Assembly (NCBI RefSeq): GCF_041295575.1
Contig: NZ_CP160452.1
Coordinates: 2,976,001-3,040,000, forward strand
DNA length: 64,000 nt
Direction of reading: 5' to 3'
DNA from: Sporosarcina pasteurii
GTDB lineage: Bacteria > Bacillota > Bacilli > Bacillales_A > Planococcaceae
Positions 7,810-16,505 of the stretch are shown here, one piece after another. The position numbers were made by a program, and so were the translations under genes. The notes below the pieces were generated by a model. The model was given only the letters and a program-made list of their open reading frames with translations, made no database searches and was not told the DNA's origin. Numbering within the stretch: the stretch's first letter is position 1; every line of letters begins with the position of its first letter.

Positions 7810-8694
7810 TTAATTAAACCATGATTTGACCGATTCAAAGATACTCGCGAAAAACTCTTTCACTTTCTCCCAAAATCCTGGATCAATTTCACCGATTTTT
7901 TCTTTTAACTTATCGCCAAAATCCGAAAGTTGATCTGATAACTTTCCAAAATCAATATTGAGATTACGAATTTTATCCATTAAATCAATTAACAGTTGTC
8001 GATCTGTTTCGCTTAGCTCGATATTAAGTTTCTTTAATTGATCTGAAACAATTTGCTCAACATCTTCTCTAGTCGCAGGATTTTTATCAGCAATTTCCTT
8101 TTTAATTTCTGTCAGTAGTTCTGCAACTTTATCTTTATCGATGCCCGCGTCCTCAGCAAACTTTGTTGCTAAATTCAATTCATCATTCGCGACATCCGTA
8201 CGATCCGTATCTAATTTTTCGCCGGAGACTTCATAGGCCTTATAAATTCCAACTAAAGCGGAATGACCTGTTACTTTTTTAGGGGCAGCTACTTCAACAA
8301 TCGCATCCTCAACGCCTGCCGTTAACATCGCAGTACCATACATATCAGCAGAAACTTGCGTTATATTTTCCTCGGTTACAATTTTAATGACAAGCCCTTT
8401 ACCAGCCTCTTGTCTTGTAATTTTTGCAGATGAATACATTCTTGCATGTCGATTGCCGTCGGGGATATAGTTAACTAAATCACTGCCATCAACATATATT
8501 TCTTCCACTTCAGTGTCATTTTCTACACCGAGACTTTTCTTTACGCTAGCTTTTTCAGCCTCGGATAGATTAGCACCATATACGACAATTGGCACGCCAA
8601 GTTTCTCATCAACCACCGCTTCCGCTTTTAGACCAGGCAGTAAAACCGCTACTAATAATGCGAATGATGTGAGTAATAAACCAATCCTTTTCAT
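7810..8694 (-). CDS. ypuA: Secreted DUF1002 protein (YpuA family)
   Basis: 294 residues. A Sec signal peptide (MKRIGLLLTSFALLVAVLLPGLKAEA) is followed by the DUF1002 domain (about 30-250), recognised by the GVPIVVYGANLSEAEKASV start and the VSADMYGTAMLTAGVEDA core. The C-terminal third is strongly helical and amphipathic (LSDQLSDFGDKLKEKIGEID) and ends in the aromatic segment FWEKVKEFFASIFESVKSWF, which may touch the membrane. YpuA function is unknown; it belongs to cell-envelope stress regulons in B. subtilis. AAGGAGG lies seven bases before the ATG. The gene follows cvfB by 57 bases and may be read from the mntR-cvfB unit. Confidence 0.9.
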   Translation of the reverse strand: MKRIGLLLTSFALLVAVLLPGLKAEAVVDEKLGVPIVVYGANLSEAEKASVKKSLGVENDTEVEEIYVDGSDLVNYIPDGNRHARMYSSAKITRQEAGKGLVIKIVTEENITQVSADMYGTAMLTAGVEDAIVEVAAPKKVTGHSALVGIYKAYEVSGEKLDTDRTDVANDELNLATKFAEDAGIDKDKVAELLTEIKKEIADKNPATREDVEQIVSDQLKKLNIELSETDRQLLIDLMDKIRNLNIDFGKLSDQLSDFGDKLKEKIGEIDPGFWEKVKEFFASIFESVKSWFN

Positions 8695-8751
8695 CTCGAA
8701 ACCTCCTTATCTACTCATTAGTACGTTTCATATCCAATTAGGTTTCCTATG

Positions 8752-9615
8752 TTATTCACCCGTTACTTTTGTCCAACCGTCTTCCTGGATCACTTTACGC
8801 TCTCTCATCAGTCGTCCAAGTGCTCGTTTGAATGATCCTTTACTCATATTAAACATCTCTCGAATTTCTTCAGGAGAAGACTTATCCGTGAATGGCATTT
8901 TCCCGCCAACATCCGTTAAATAAGTGAAGATCACTTCTGCATCGCCTGATAAACGCTCTTCTACCCTCGGCAACATTGAGCCATTTAATGTGCCATCACT
9001 GTGTACATCGATGATTCGAACAGTGACCTCTTCACCTAGTCTAGGCTCCGCTTTCTGCTCTGATTCATGCACAAAGACGCGGTAATTTTCAGGAATCGTT
9101 AACATAAACGATCCTACCGGCAATAAACGATAAGCCCTTGCTGTTACATTCGCATTAAACAGGGATGGTTCAGCAGTTGCGATTCTTTCTAGTACACGTT
9201 CCTCAGTTGCAAGTCTCCCAAATATACCGCCACCTAAATCTGTACGTAACGTCATATACAACTCGTCTCCAGGTTGAGGCCAAAGTTTTTTAATTTGCGG
9301 CAAGTCAGCACCATTCACGAGCACTTCAAATGAAGAACCGATATCAACGTATACCCCTTCATTTGCTTCGGAACGAATCACTTTTGCCCAACCAAACGTA
9401 CCGATCGTCATATTTGGCATTCTCATTGTGGCTGTTAATTCTTTACGGCGATTCATGTATAGAAATACGCTTACGATATCGCCAACTTGAACGTCTTCAT
9501 CTGCATCTGAAACGTTCATCATAATATTTTCTTCATTGCCTTTTAATACCCATCTTGAACCTTCCTGGTCAATTATTTCTAGTTCCACTACACTACCTGA
9601 TTGTAATTGTGTCAT
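8752..9615 (-). CDS. cvfB: CvfB/YitL family S1-domain RNA-binding protein
   Basis: 287 residues. Three S1-like beta-barrel stretches (about 1-60, 65-130, 140-210) are followed by a winged-helix domain (about 220-285), which contains EEIREMFNMSKGSFKRALGRLM. This is the CvfB/YitL layout; the S. aureus protein binds RNA and modulates virulence gene expression, while the Bacillus role is unknown. It starts 14 bases after the mntR stop codon, so the two are probably co-transcribed; AAAGGATGA precedes the ATG. No manganese-related role follows from this placement. Confidence 0.92.
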   Translation of the reverse strand: MTQLQSGSVVELEIIDQEGSRWVLKGNEENIMMNVSDADEDVQVGDIVSVFLYMNRRKELTATMRMPNMTIGTFGWAKVIRSEANEGVYVDIGSSFEVLVNGADLPQIKKLWPQPGDELYMTLRTDLGGGIFGRLATEERVLERIATAEPSLFNANVTARAYRLLPVGSFMLTIPENYRVFVHESEQKAEPRLGEEVTVRIIDVHSDGTLNGSMLPRVEERLSGDAEVIFTYLTDVGGKMPFTDKSSPEEIREMFNMSKGSFKRALGRLMRERKVIQEDGWTKVTGE

Positions 9616-9629
9616 ATACGCTCATCCTT

Positions 9630-10040
9630 TTACTTTTTTCTTTCAGCCTTTAATTTCTCCTTGAATTCCGGATTCTGCTCCAAGGTCTCTACAAGGTCTG
9701 CAATTCGATCAATCGCGTTCCAACTTAAATGATGTTCAATTCCTTCTACATCATCATAAATCTTTTCTTCTTTTACACCAATAATTCGAAGAAACTCCTC
9801 AAGGATATCATGTCGCTTCACAAGTTTCCTCCCAAACGCCAAACCTTTCTCCGTTAATTCTATCCCTTTATACCTTTCATAATAAACATATCCTTCACGA
9901 TCTAGTCGTTGCACCATTTTTGTAACAGATGAAGGGAGAACGTCTAGTGAGTCAGCAATATCGGATGCGCGTGCAACTCCATTTCTTTCAATATGTAAAT
10001 AAATTTGTTCTAAATAATCTTCCATCCCTGGCGTAGCCAT
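9630..10040 (-). CDS. mntR: Manganese-dependent repressor MntR
   Basis: 136 residues, the usual length. The N-terminal winged helix ([21 protein letters not shown]) is followed by the dimer and metal domain. All known B. subtilis MntR ligands are present at the same numbers: Asp8, Glu11, His77, Glu99, Glu102 and His103 (GIEHHLSW). When Mn(II) is bound it represses manganese importers and activates exporters. The C-terminus is short and basic (KLKAERKK). GGAGG lies ten bases before the ATG. No Mn transporter gene lies in this window. Confidence 0.97.
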   Translation of the reverse strand: MATPGMEDYLEQIYLHIERNGVARASDIADSLDVLPSSVTKMVQRLDREGYVYYERYKGIELTEKGLAFGRKLVKRHDILEEFLRIIGVKEEKIYDDVEGIEHHLSWNAIDRIADLVETLEQNPEFKEKLKAERKK

Positions 10041-10151
10041 CGTCCGTTCGCCTCCAATATCATTTGTTTATCAAATACTGTATTGCCCAAAATTGTTTAA
10101 GCCCTTCTCTTGTGGGGTACATTCATACAAACTAGTTAAGGAGTGAATGTT

Positions 10152-10307
10152 ATGGGTCAATTTCTTTGGTTTGTAATTGTAGCCCTATTTGTATTTTGGC
10201 TATTAGGTCTTCTATTTAAAATAGGCGGTGGACTTATCCACATTATTTTAGTGATTGCCGGGATCATCTTCATTTTCCAACTTCTCACCGGAAGACGTTC
10301 CCGTTAA
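10152..10307 (+). CDS. Small hydrophobic protein of the lmo0937 family
   Basis: 51 residues, almost wholly hydrophobic with two membrane segments: FLWFVIVALFVFWLLGLLF, then a Gly-rich turn (KIGGGLIH) and IILVIAGIIFIFQLL before the basic end TGRRSR. This is the typical length and pattern of the lmo0937-family stress-related membrane peptides of Firmicutes. AAGGAG lies eight bases before the ATG. It is divergent from mntR and followed by a strong hairpin. No biochemical function is known. Confidence 0.88.
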   Translation: MGQFLWFVIVALFVFWLLGLLFKIGGGLIHIILVIAGIIFIFQLLTGRRSR

Positions 10308-10353
10308 GGAAAGGGATGTCGACTTTTTACGAAGTCTGGCATCCCTTTCCTTA
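10306..10353. terminator. Hairpin between the small membrane protein and the double-GNAT gene
   Basis: Long stem AAGGAAAGGGATG / CATCCCTTTCCTT starting at the stop codon; the T tract is poor on both strands, so its strength is uncertain. Confidence 0.65.
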
Positions 10354-10363
10354 TGCTTGCTTC

Positions 10364-11467
10364 TTATTTAATTTTCGCATAGATACATGTATTACGTAAA
10401 CTTTTTCCATCTATTGAGACGCTGTCTTGCTTTAAGGTTCCCTCAAGCTCAAAGCCTACACGTTCCGCGACTGCTCGACTTTTTACGTTTTCTTCATCAC
10501 ATCGAATTTCTACCCGACGTGCCCCAAGTTCTTGAAATGCAAATTCGGTAATCGCCTGTACTGCTTCAGTCATATAGCCATGCCCTTCGAATCTAGTATC
10601 TAACCAATAACCAATTTCAAACTTTGGGATAGACCAATCAATTCGATGGAGTCCAGATGAACCGATAAATGCACCATTTTCTTTTAGAAATAAATGTAAA
10701 CGCAAATCTTTTCGGGTAATAAAATCAGCAACTGCCTGCCGTAGACTTTCCTCGGTCGTTTCCAACTGTGGTGTCTCCTTCGCCCATGGCATCCACTCGG
10801 AAAGGGCCGCTTGCGAGTTACGGACAGCCGTCCAAGCATCCAGTGCATCTTCTACTTGTGGTGCCCGAATAATCAGCCGTTCTGATTCAAAGCGCTCTGG
10901 AAACTTCGGGATTTGAATTCCGGGTTCCACCTTCTTTTCATCCTCCCAAACGACCGGCGTCGTAACACCACCTTGATAGTCCTCCCGTGTAATTCCATAG
11001 GTTACAGCATCGTAATAGGAATTTTCTTTCGGAGAAAACCATGCATTTCGCAAATGTGCTTCTTTCACAAAACCCGCCCGTTCAAACGTTTTACGCATCG
11101 CTAAATTATCTTGTCTCGTATGGCCTTCCAAACGAATTTTCTTTGCAGGCAGTTCAAATACATAATCTACTACGAGTTGAAGCGCCGCTGGTCCATAACC
11201 ATATCCTCTATATAAATCTGCAATCCGCAAGTCGAACATCGGGATTTCATCACGTAAATCATATAATTTAACAATACCGACTTTTTCTTGCTTATCATTT
11301 TCCACCCAAAATGTTTTCACTTCATCAGATTGATAGCCGCCTTCTTCAATCGTCTTTTCGATAAGATGACGCGCAGGATGTGTGTTTCCATGATATGGCC
11401 ATGTATTTGTTGTTAGAAAGTGGATAAGTTGCTCTTGCTCTTCCATCGTCCATTCTTGTAACCGCAT
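10364..11467 (-). CDS. Tandem GNAT protein (two fused acetyltransferase domains)
   Basis: 367 residues, twice the usual GNAT size. The first domain (about 1-165) has the motif DLRIADLYRGYGYGPAALQL and the helix NLAMRKTFERAGF. A linker (about 166-195) leads to a RimJ/RimL-type domain (about 196-367) opening with FESERLIIRAPQVEDALDAW, with acetyl-CoA motif EIGYWLDTRFEGHGYMTEAV and NVKSRAVAERVGFELEG. Both motif A cores look intact. AGGGGG precedes the ATG, which lies 11 bases after the cadA stop codon, so it is likely the third gene of the cadC-cadA operon. The acceptor is unknown; a link to metal stress is inference from position only. Confidence 0.88.
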   Translation of the reverse strand: MRLQEWTMEEQEQLIHFLTTNTWPYHGNTHPARHLIEKTIEEGGYQSDEVKTFWVENDKQEKVGIVKLYDLRDEIPMFDLRIADLYRGYGYGPAALQLVVDYVFELPAKKIRLEGHTRQDNLAMRKTFERAGFVKEAHLRNAWFSPKENSYYDAVTYGITREDYQGGVTTPVVWEDEKKVEPGIQIPKFPERFESERLIIRAPQVEDALDAWTAVRNSQAALSEWMPWAKETPQLETTEESLRQAVADFITRKDLRLHLFLKENGAFIGSSGLHRIDWSIPKFEIGYWLDTRFEGHGYMTEAVQAITEFAFQELGARRVEIRCDEENVKSRAVAERVGFELEGTLKQDSVSIDGKSLRNTCIYAKIK

Positions 11468-11478
11468 GAAGATTCCCC

Positions 11479-13587
11479 CTATTTTTCAATGCGAATCAGC
11501 CGCAATGAATTCAGTACGACAAGTATTGTTGCGCCCATATCTGCAAAAATCGCAATCCACAATGTTAACCATCCTGGGATAATTAATAGAAGCGCAATGA
11601 TTTTTAATCCTAATGCAAACATAATGTTTTCTTTAATAATACGCAATGTTTTTCTACTTAATTTAATTGTATAAGGAAGTTTAGTAAGATCATCTGCCAT
11701 TAAGGCGATATCGGCTGTTTCTAGTGCGGCATCAGTCCCAGCACCACCCATCGCAATCCCTACTGTCGCTTCAGCCAGCGCAGGTGCGTCATTAATACCG
11801 TCACCAACCATCGCCACCCGACCATATTGTTCTTGTAGTTGTTGTACGACTTTTAATTTATCTTCAGGCATAAGCCCGGCACGCACATCACTCATATTCA
11901 ACGCTTTTCCGATTGCTTGCCCAGTTTGCTCGTGGTCACCCGTTAACATGACCGTGTGACGAATGCCAATATCTTTTAATCGTTGTAATAACGCCTTACT
12001 TTCTTCACGGATTGGATCTGCAACAGCCACCAAACCTGCATAGACATTTTCAGTCATAATCGCCATAACCGATTTCCCTTCGCGTTGGAGCGATGATGCC
12101 AGGGCCACAGCATCTTCTGGAATGATTGTGAATTCTTCAATCCAACTTATACTACCAATCATAATTTTTTTATACGCAACCGTGCCATAAGCGCCTTTTC
12201 CGGTCACCGATTGAAAATTTGTTACCTCTTTCATTTCAACGTTATTTTTCTCAGCATAATGAACAATCGCTTTCGCCAATGGATGTTGTGACATTGATTC
12301 TACTGCCGCAATTGCACTAAGAAGGCCTTCTTTATCAACTTCTGTAACGACAAAATCACTTACTTCTGGATACCCCTTTGTTAGTGTCCCGGTTTTATCA
12401 AAAGCAACCGCATGTAACTGTCCTGTTTCTTCTAAATGAATGCCACCTTTAATGAGCACCCCATGTCTTGCCGCATTACCAATGGCCGTCACAATGGCCA
12501 CAGGTGTAGAAACAACTAGCGCACAAGGACACCCAACTACGAGCACCGCCAATCCTTGATACACCCATGTATTCCAGTCAGCCCCTAACAGCGGAGGAAT
12601 CACCGCAATAAGTAGCGCGATGACCATAATCACAGGTGTGTAATACTTCGCAAAACGATCGACGAATTTTTGAGATGGCGCTTTTTCAGCTTGCGCCTCT
12701 TCAACGAGGTGAATAATTTTCGCCAAAGCTGTATCTCCAACGAGTTTCGTCACTTTGATTTCAAGTGCCCCTTCCTCGTTGATCGTTCCAGCAAACACTT
12801 CGTCACCTTGTTGTTTAAACACAGGAACAGACTCGCCTGTGATTGCAGCTTGATTAATTGTCGATGAGCCAGTCGCAACAATGCCGTCCATCGCAATCTT
12901 TTCACCCGGCTTTACGATGAGGATATCTCCCCGAACAATGTCTTTCGTTGGGATTGTCGTAAACTTCCCATTCCGCTTAACCGTGGCCGAAGATGGTGCA
13001 ATGTCCATCAGTAATCGAATCGACTGTCTTGCTTTATTCATAGAGTAAGCTTCAAGCGCTTCACTGACGGCAAATAAAAATACAATGACCGCACCTTCAC
13101 GCCACTCACCGATAATGACTGCGCCAATAATCGCAATCGTCATTAACGTTTTCATATCGAAATCTAAACGGAGTAAATTTTGAATTCCCGTTTTAAACAT
13201 ACTGGCCCCGCCCACCGCAATTGAAATTGCAAAGAAAATAATCGCCGGCGGATACATTTCATCATGAATAAATGATAGAGTTGCACCGATTATTAAAAAT
13301 AGGAGCGACAATACAGTAACAATATTTTCTTTCCGTTTATAAAACGGGATCGGCGGCTCTAATCTTTCTTGCTTATCTTCAGGCACTACTGTGATTCCAT
13401 CAAAAGCACCTGCAGCTTCAATTTCTTCAACAGTAATCTGACCAACAACCGCTAGCTTCGACGCACCGAAGTTCACCTGTGCCTCTTCAACAGCTGGAAG
13501 TTCTTTAATATTTTTTTCAAACTTCGCCGCACAACTCGCACACGTCAAATTTTCTAAACGATATTCCGATTTATTCGTTGTCGTCAT
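11479..13587 (-). CDS. cadA: P1B-type heavy-metal ATPase (CadA/ZntA-like Cd/Zn/Pb exporter)
   Basis: 702 residues. One N-terminal metal-binding HMA domain with the CxxC site TCASC (about residues 15-19), two membrane segments in the first 130 residues and further paired segments, the ion-site motif CPC in VVGCPCALVVSTP, the phosphorylation motif DKTGTLTKG, the ATP-binding HPLAKAIV and the hinge GDGINDAPALAEA. The CPC motif and CadC partner point to Cd(II), Zn(II) and Pb(II) export using ATP. The ATG at 13587 lies inside cadC (17 bases overlap) with GAAGGTGA just before it; GTG 13596 is an alternative. Translational coupling with cadC is likely. Confidence 0.96.
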   Translation of the reverse strand: MTTTNKSEYRLENLTCASCAAKFEKNIKELPAVEEAQVNFGASKLAVVGQITVEEIEAAGAFDGITVVPEDKQERLEPPIPFYKRKENIVTVLSLLFLIIGATLSFIHDEMYPPAIIFFAISIAVGGASMFKTGIQNLLRLDFDMKTLMTIAIIGAVIIGEWREGAVIVFLFAVSEALEAYSMNKARQSIRLLMDIAPSSATVKRNGKFTTIPTKDIVRGDILIVKPGEKIAMDGIVATGSSTINQAAITGESVPVFKQQGDEVFAGTINEEGALEIKVTKLVGDTALAKIIHLVEEAQAEKAPSQKFVDRFAKYYTPVIMVIALLIAVIPPLLGADWNTWVYQGLAVLVVGCPCALVVSTPVAIVTAIGNAARHGVLIKGGIHLEETGQLHAVAFDKTGTLTKGYPEVSDFVVTEVDKEGLLSAIAAVESMSQHPLAKAIVHYAEKNNVEMKEVTNFQSVTGKGAYGTVAYKKIMIGSISWIEEFTIIPEDAVALASSLQREGKSVMAIMTENVYAGLVAVADPIREESKALLQRLKDIGIRHTVMLTGDHEQTGQAIGKALNMSDVRAGLMPEDKLKVVQQLQEQYGRVAMVGDGINDAPALAEATVGIAMGGAGTDAALETADIALMADDLTKLPYTIKLSRKTLRIIKENIMFALGLKIIALLLIIPGWLTLWIAIFADMGATILVVLNSLRLIRIEK

Positions 13588-13945
13588 CGTTTTCACCTTC
13601 TATCGCATGAGCTTGTGCAATCGTCACAAGTTGATGAACATGTGCATCAGCAAGCGCGTAATAAACCATTCTCCCTTTACGTGTAGACTTAGCGAGTGAA
13701 TGGTCGCGTAAATATCTCAAATGATGTGAAGCAGTCGCTACCGACGAATCGATAACAGCTGCAACGTCGCACACACACATTTTTTCTTCCAATGTTAGTG
13801 CATAAGCAATTCTCAATCTCGTTTCATCCGCAAGCGCTTTAAATATTTGAACAGCTTGACTGACTTCTGGCAATTGATGTCGAACCCTATGTACAACATC
13901 TTCATGAACCACCGTCACTTCACACACTTCTTTCGACTGCATCAT
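13571..13945 (-). CDS. cadC: CadC-type ArsR/SmtB repressor
   Basis: 124 residues. The winged helix (VCDVAAVIDSSVATASHHLRYL) carries the ArsR/SmtB fold. Metal-sensing cysteines sit at Cys8 in the N-terminal arm and Cys57 and Cys59 (MCVCD), the pattern of the alpha3N site of pI258 CadC, which binds Cd, Pb and Zn and then leaves DNA. The C-terminal helix DAHVHQLVTIAQAHA keeps the His/Asp positions of the alpha5 zinc site. GAGGTGA precedes ATG 13945; a TTG at 13960 is less likely. It is the first gene of the operon and lies just below two matching operators. Confidence 0.93.
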   Translation of the reverse strand: MMQSKEVCEVTVVHEDVVHRVRHQLPEVSQAVQIFKALADETRLRIAYALTLEEKMCVCDVAAVIDSSVATASHHLRYLRDHSLAKSTRKGRMVYYALADAHVHQLVTIAQAHAIEGENDDDNE

Positions 13946-13956
13946 GCTCACCTCAT

Positions 13957-13972
13957 TCAAATGATTGTTTGA
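13957..13972 (-). promoter_or_regulatory. CadC operator O1
   Basis: TCAAATGATTGTTTGA, an imperfect palindrome with TCAAA/TTTGA arms, like the known cad/czr operators. It lies just downstream of the cad -10, at or after the transcription start. Confidence 0.7.
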
Positions 13973-13982
13973 TTATAAATTT

Positions 13983-14011
13983 AGTATATGCGAATTTTAT
14001 TGAGGAGACAA
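13983..14011 (-). promoter_or_regulatory. Sigma-A promoter of the cadC-cadA operon
   Basis: Reverse strand TTGTCT, 17-base spacer, TATACT, placed between two identical 16-base operators. Confidence 0.8.
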
Positions 14012-14017
14012 GGATTA

Positions 14018-14033
14018 TCAAATGATTGTTTGA
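14018..14033 (-). promoter_or_regulatory. CadC operator O2
   Basis: Second exact copy of TCAAATGATTGTTTGA, six bases upstream of the -35 hexamer; 61 bases separate the two copies start to start. Confidence 0.7.
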
Positions 14034-14192
14034 ATGTTAATTAGCGCAAAGATTTTTGCGTAAATCTAGCTACGTTCAAGGAGCGTTGCATACTTTCTCC
14101 AGCACTAAAACTCAATTTAAAAGTAATCAACAATTAAAATGATGTATACTAAAAGTAAATACTTCTCACCCCTAATGAAAGGAAGTTTTCGT

Positions 14193-15224
14193 ATGAAGAA
14201 AGGGAAATGGAATGCAATCACAGATGTGCCGAATGTAAAAGTCGGACATGTGACACTTGACGAGGAACTTCCAAACGAGGGAGCGATTCGTACAGGCGTT
14301 ACGGCGATTTTGCCGCACGCAGGGAATTTATTTGAACAAAAAGTGCCAGCCGCTAGCTTTATATTAAATGGCTTTGGCAAAACGGTTGGACTTATTCAAG
14401 TGGACGAGCTCGGGGTACTTGAATCACCGATTATGCTAACAAATACATTTAGCGTGGCCCAAGTGTTACAAGGAACGCTAGACTATATGCTGGCGCAAAA
14501 TAAAACGATTGCCGACACGACCAGTTCATTAAATATCGTCGTTGGCGAATGCAATGATAGTTATTTAAATTCGATGCGGGAAATGAAAGTCCAAGCACAC
14601 CATGCCATTGAAGCCATTCAACTGGCTGCAACAGGCCCTGTCGAACAAGGTGCGATTGGCGCTGGAAAAGGAATGATTTGTTACGAAGTGAAAGGCGGCA
14701 TCGGTTCTTCTTCACGGCTCGTCGCACACGAATCCACAACCTATACAGTAGGCGTATTAACGCTGACGAACTTCGGAAAATCCTCCGAATGTAAAATAAA
14801 CGACTGGCTACAATCGAATGGGTTCGACCAATATGAAGCGACTTTTCCAACGAAAGAAGAAGTCGAAAAACCAGATGGCTCAGTCATAATTATTGTCGCA
14901 ACAGACGCCCCAGTCAACGAACGACAACTTAAACGATTTGCAAAGCGATCAGCGATTGGTCTAGGACGTACAGGTACTTCCGTCCATAATGGAAGCGGCG
15001 ATATTATTATCGCATTTTCAAATGGCTATACGATTCCTCATTCCGCCGATGACATGACAATCTCTCCTGCTTTATTACGCGATGAACACCCAATCATGAA
15101 TGATCTATTCAAAGCAGTTGTGGAAGCAACAGAGGAAGCAGTTTACCAATCATTGCTCCATGCAGAAACGACCACTGGACGAGATGGAAGAGTAATTGAA
15201 AAATGTATCTTGGAGAAAAAATAG
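14193..15224 (+). CDS. P1 family (DmpA-like, S58) N-terminal nucleophile aminopeptidase
   Basis: 343 residues from ATG 14193, which has AAGGAAG seven bases upstream; a longer frame starts at 14139 without a ribosome site. The opening NAITDVPNVKVGHVTLDEE and the GAIGAGKGMICYEVKGGIGSS region are typical of the P1/DmpA family. These proteins cut themselves and expose a new N-terminal nucleophile; the NGSGD motif places the expected cut between Gly267 and Ser268. Members remove N-terminal residues from D- or beta-amino acid peptides. It sits alone between the cad promoter and a strong terminator; the physiological substrate is unknown. Confidence 0.9.
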   Translation: MKKGKWNAITDVPNVKVGHVTLDEELPNEGAIRTGVTAILPHAGNLFEQKVPAASFILNGFGKTVGLIQVDELGVLESPIMLTNTFSVAQVLQGTLDYMLAQNKTIADTTSSLNIVVGECNDSYLNSMREMKVQAHHAIEAIQLAATGPVEQGAIGAGKGMICYEVKGGIGSSSRLVAHESTTYTVGVLTLTNFGKSSECKINDWLQSNGFDQYEATFPTKEEVEKPDGSVIIIVATDAPVNERQLKRFAKRSAIGLGRTGTSVHNGSGDIIIAFSNGYTIPHSADDMTISPALLRDEHPIMNDLFKAVVEATEEAVYQSLLHAETTTGRDGRVIEKCILEKK

Positions 15225-15268
15225 AGAGTAGCAGGGATTTCAATATCCCTTACTACTCTCTTGTTTTT
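15222..15268 (+). terminator. Terminator of the P1 peptidase gene
   Basis: Stem GAGAGTAG-AGGGAT / ATCCCT-ACTACTCTC with small bulges, followed by TTGTTTTTTG. Confidence 0.85.
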
Positions 15269-15303
15269 TGTTGCAATTAATTTCAATACCACACCTATTT
15301 CCC

Positions 15304-15352
15304 AAAAAAGCAGTTCATCTTGAAATGCTCCAAGATTGAACCGCTTTTTTTT
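15304..15352 (-). terminator. Terminator of the mrp operon
   Basis: Reverse-strand stem AGCGGTTCAATCTTG / CAAGATGAACTGCT with mismatches, then TTTTTT, touching the mrpG stop codon. Confidence 0.85.
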
Positions 15353-15716
15353 AACTATTTTTCTCTTCCTGATGCAACACATCTTGTAGATCATCTGTCC
15401 CCGAAATGTCCGCCAACTTCACTTTCGAACGATAAGCAGACCGGACCAATAAATGCCCCGCAACCGGAGCCGTTAGAAACACGAACACGATTCCCAACAA
15501 TAACCGAACACTAATAAAATGCGCGGTCGTCCAAAAATACACGAATGCACCCAATAATGTTAATAGGACGGCGAGCGTCGAACTTTTCGTCGCGGCGTGT
15601 GATCTTGTATACACATCCGGCAACCGTATTAACCCAAATGCGCTGACAACACTCATAATACTTCCTATTAAAATTAAGAATGCACCAACAAATTCACCGA
15701 TCGCGTTTACGTTCAA
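15351..15716 (-). CDS. mrpG: Mrp/Mnh Na+/H+ antiporter subunit G
   Basis: About 121 residues with three membrane segments, including FVGAFLILIGSIMSVVSAFGLIRLPDVYTRSHAATKS; the RLPDxYxRxHAATK motif is the MnhG signature. The C-terminal tail is acidic and cytoplasmic. The preferred start is TTG 15716, seven bases after GAGGGGG; TTG 15722 is nearly on top of that site. It overlaps mrpF by 23 bases and is the last gene of the operon. It is needed for the assembled seven-subunit antiporter that exports Na+ in exchange for H+. Confidence 0.95.
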   Translation of the reverse strand: MNVNAIGEFVGAFLILIGSIMSVVSAFGLIRLPDVYTRSHAATKSSTLAVLLTLLGAFVYFWTTAHFISVRLLLGIVFVFLTAPVAGHLLVRSAYRSKVKLADISGTDDLQDVLHQEEKNS

Positions 15717-15978
15717 CGACAATCCCCCTCAAAATATACTTCGAATAAGCAATTGTTCCGATAAAGGACAAAATTCCTAAAATCAAAATGACCTCTAAAA
15801 AAGCTTTCGTATTCATTAATACAGAAATGACGGCAATCGAAGCAATTAAATTTACACCAATCACGTCAAGCGCCAAAACACGGTCAGGTAGTGATGGCCC
15901 GAGAATGATGCGCAGCACAGAAATCACGATTGTGATGGAAAGTAACACAAGTGAAATTGTCAGCATCGTATTGATCAT
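15694..15978 (-). CDS. mrpF: Mrp/Mnh antiporter subunit F
   Basis: 94 residues, three membrane segments. The conserved GPSLPDRVLALDVIGVNLIA stretch carries the DRxxALD motif of MnhF. The ATG overlaps the mrpE stop codon by one base (TAATG), and GGAGGTGA lies before it, so translation is coupled. Confidence 0.95.
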   Translation of the reverse strand: MINTMLTISLVLLSITIVISVLRIILGPSLPDRVLALDVIGVNLIASIAVISVLMNTKAFLEVILILGILSFIGTIAYSKYILRGIVVERKRDR

Positions 15979-16460
15979 TAACGGGTCACCTCCATAATTG
16001 CTTTCTCATAGTTTTTTAATTGACTGATAATCGCGCCGCGCTCTTCTTCAACATCCATTGCATGAACGAATAAAACGCTTCCCTCCGGCGCTACTTCCAT
16101 AACGACCGAACCCGGCGTTAACGTTAACAACAAGGAAATCATCGTAATTTCTATATCACTTTCCAGTACAGTCTCATATCTGAAAATACCTGGTTGGATT
16201 TTTAATTTAGGACTTAAAATTTGTTTTAACACGAGGATGCTTGATTGTACTAGCTCTGAGATAAAGATAAACAATAACTTTATACATGCAATTAATCGCC
16301 TCAAATAAAATTGAGTGCCAAAAAATCGATGCATCAGGAAAATAATCCCCATCCCGACGAGAAATCCAGCGAAAAACGTTGTCACCCGCACTTCATCCTC
16401 ATCCATCAGTAACATCCATAAAAATGCAATCATCACATTCAGCAATAATTGAGCCCGCAC
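15978..16460 (-). CDS. mrpE: Mrp/Mnh antiporter subunit E
   Basis: 160 residues with two or three N-terminal membrane segments and a cytoplasmic C-terminal domain (about 75-160) containing LLTLTPGSVVMEV and LFVHAMDV, typical of MnhE. The GTG start at 16460 has GAGGTGA upstream. It lies 45 bases after mrpD, the only real gap in the operon. Confidence 0.94.
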   Translation of the reverse strand: MRAQLLLNVMIAFLWMLLMDEDEVRVTTFFAGFLVGMGIIFLMHRFFGTQFYLRRLIACIKLLFIFISELVQSSILVLKQILSPKLKIQPGIFRYETVLESDIEITMISLLLTLTPGSVVMEVAPEGSVLFVHAMDVEEERGAIISQLKNYEKAIMEVTR

Positions 16461-16505
16461 GAATCGTTCACCTCAACTTTCCGTAGAAACTCGGAACATT
16501 TCTAC

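Noticed and set aside
14044-14061. Inverted repeat around GCGCAAAGATTTTTGCGT
   Set aside because: Short and imperfect with no T tract or promoter relation; too weak to call an operator or terminator.
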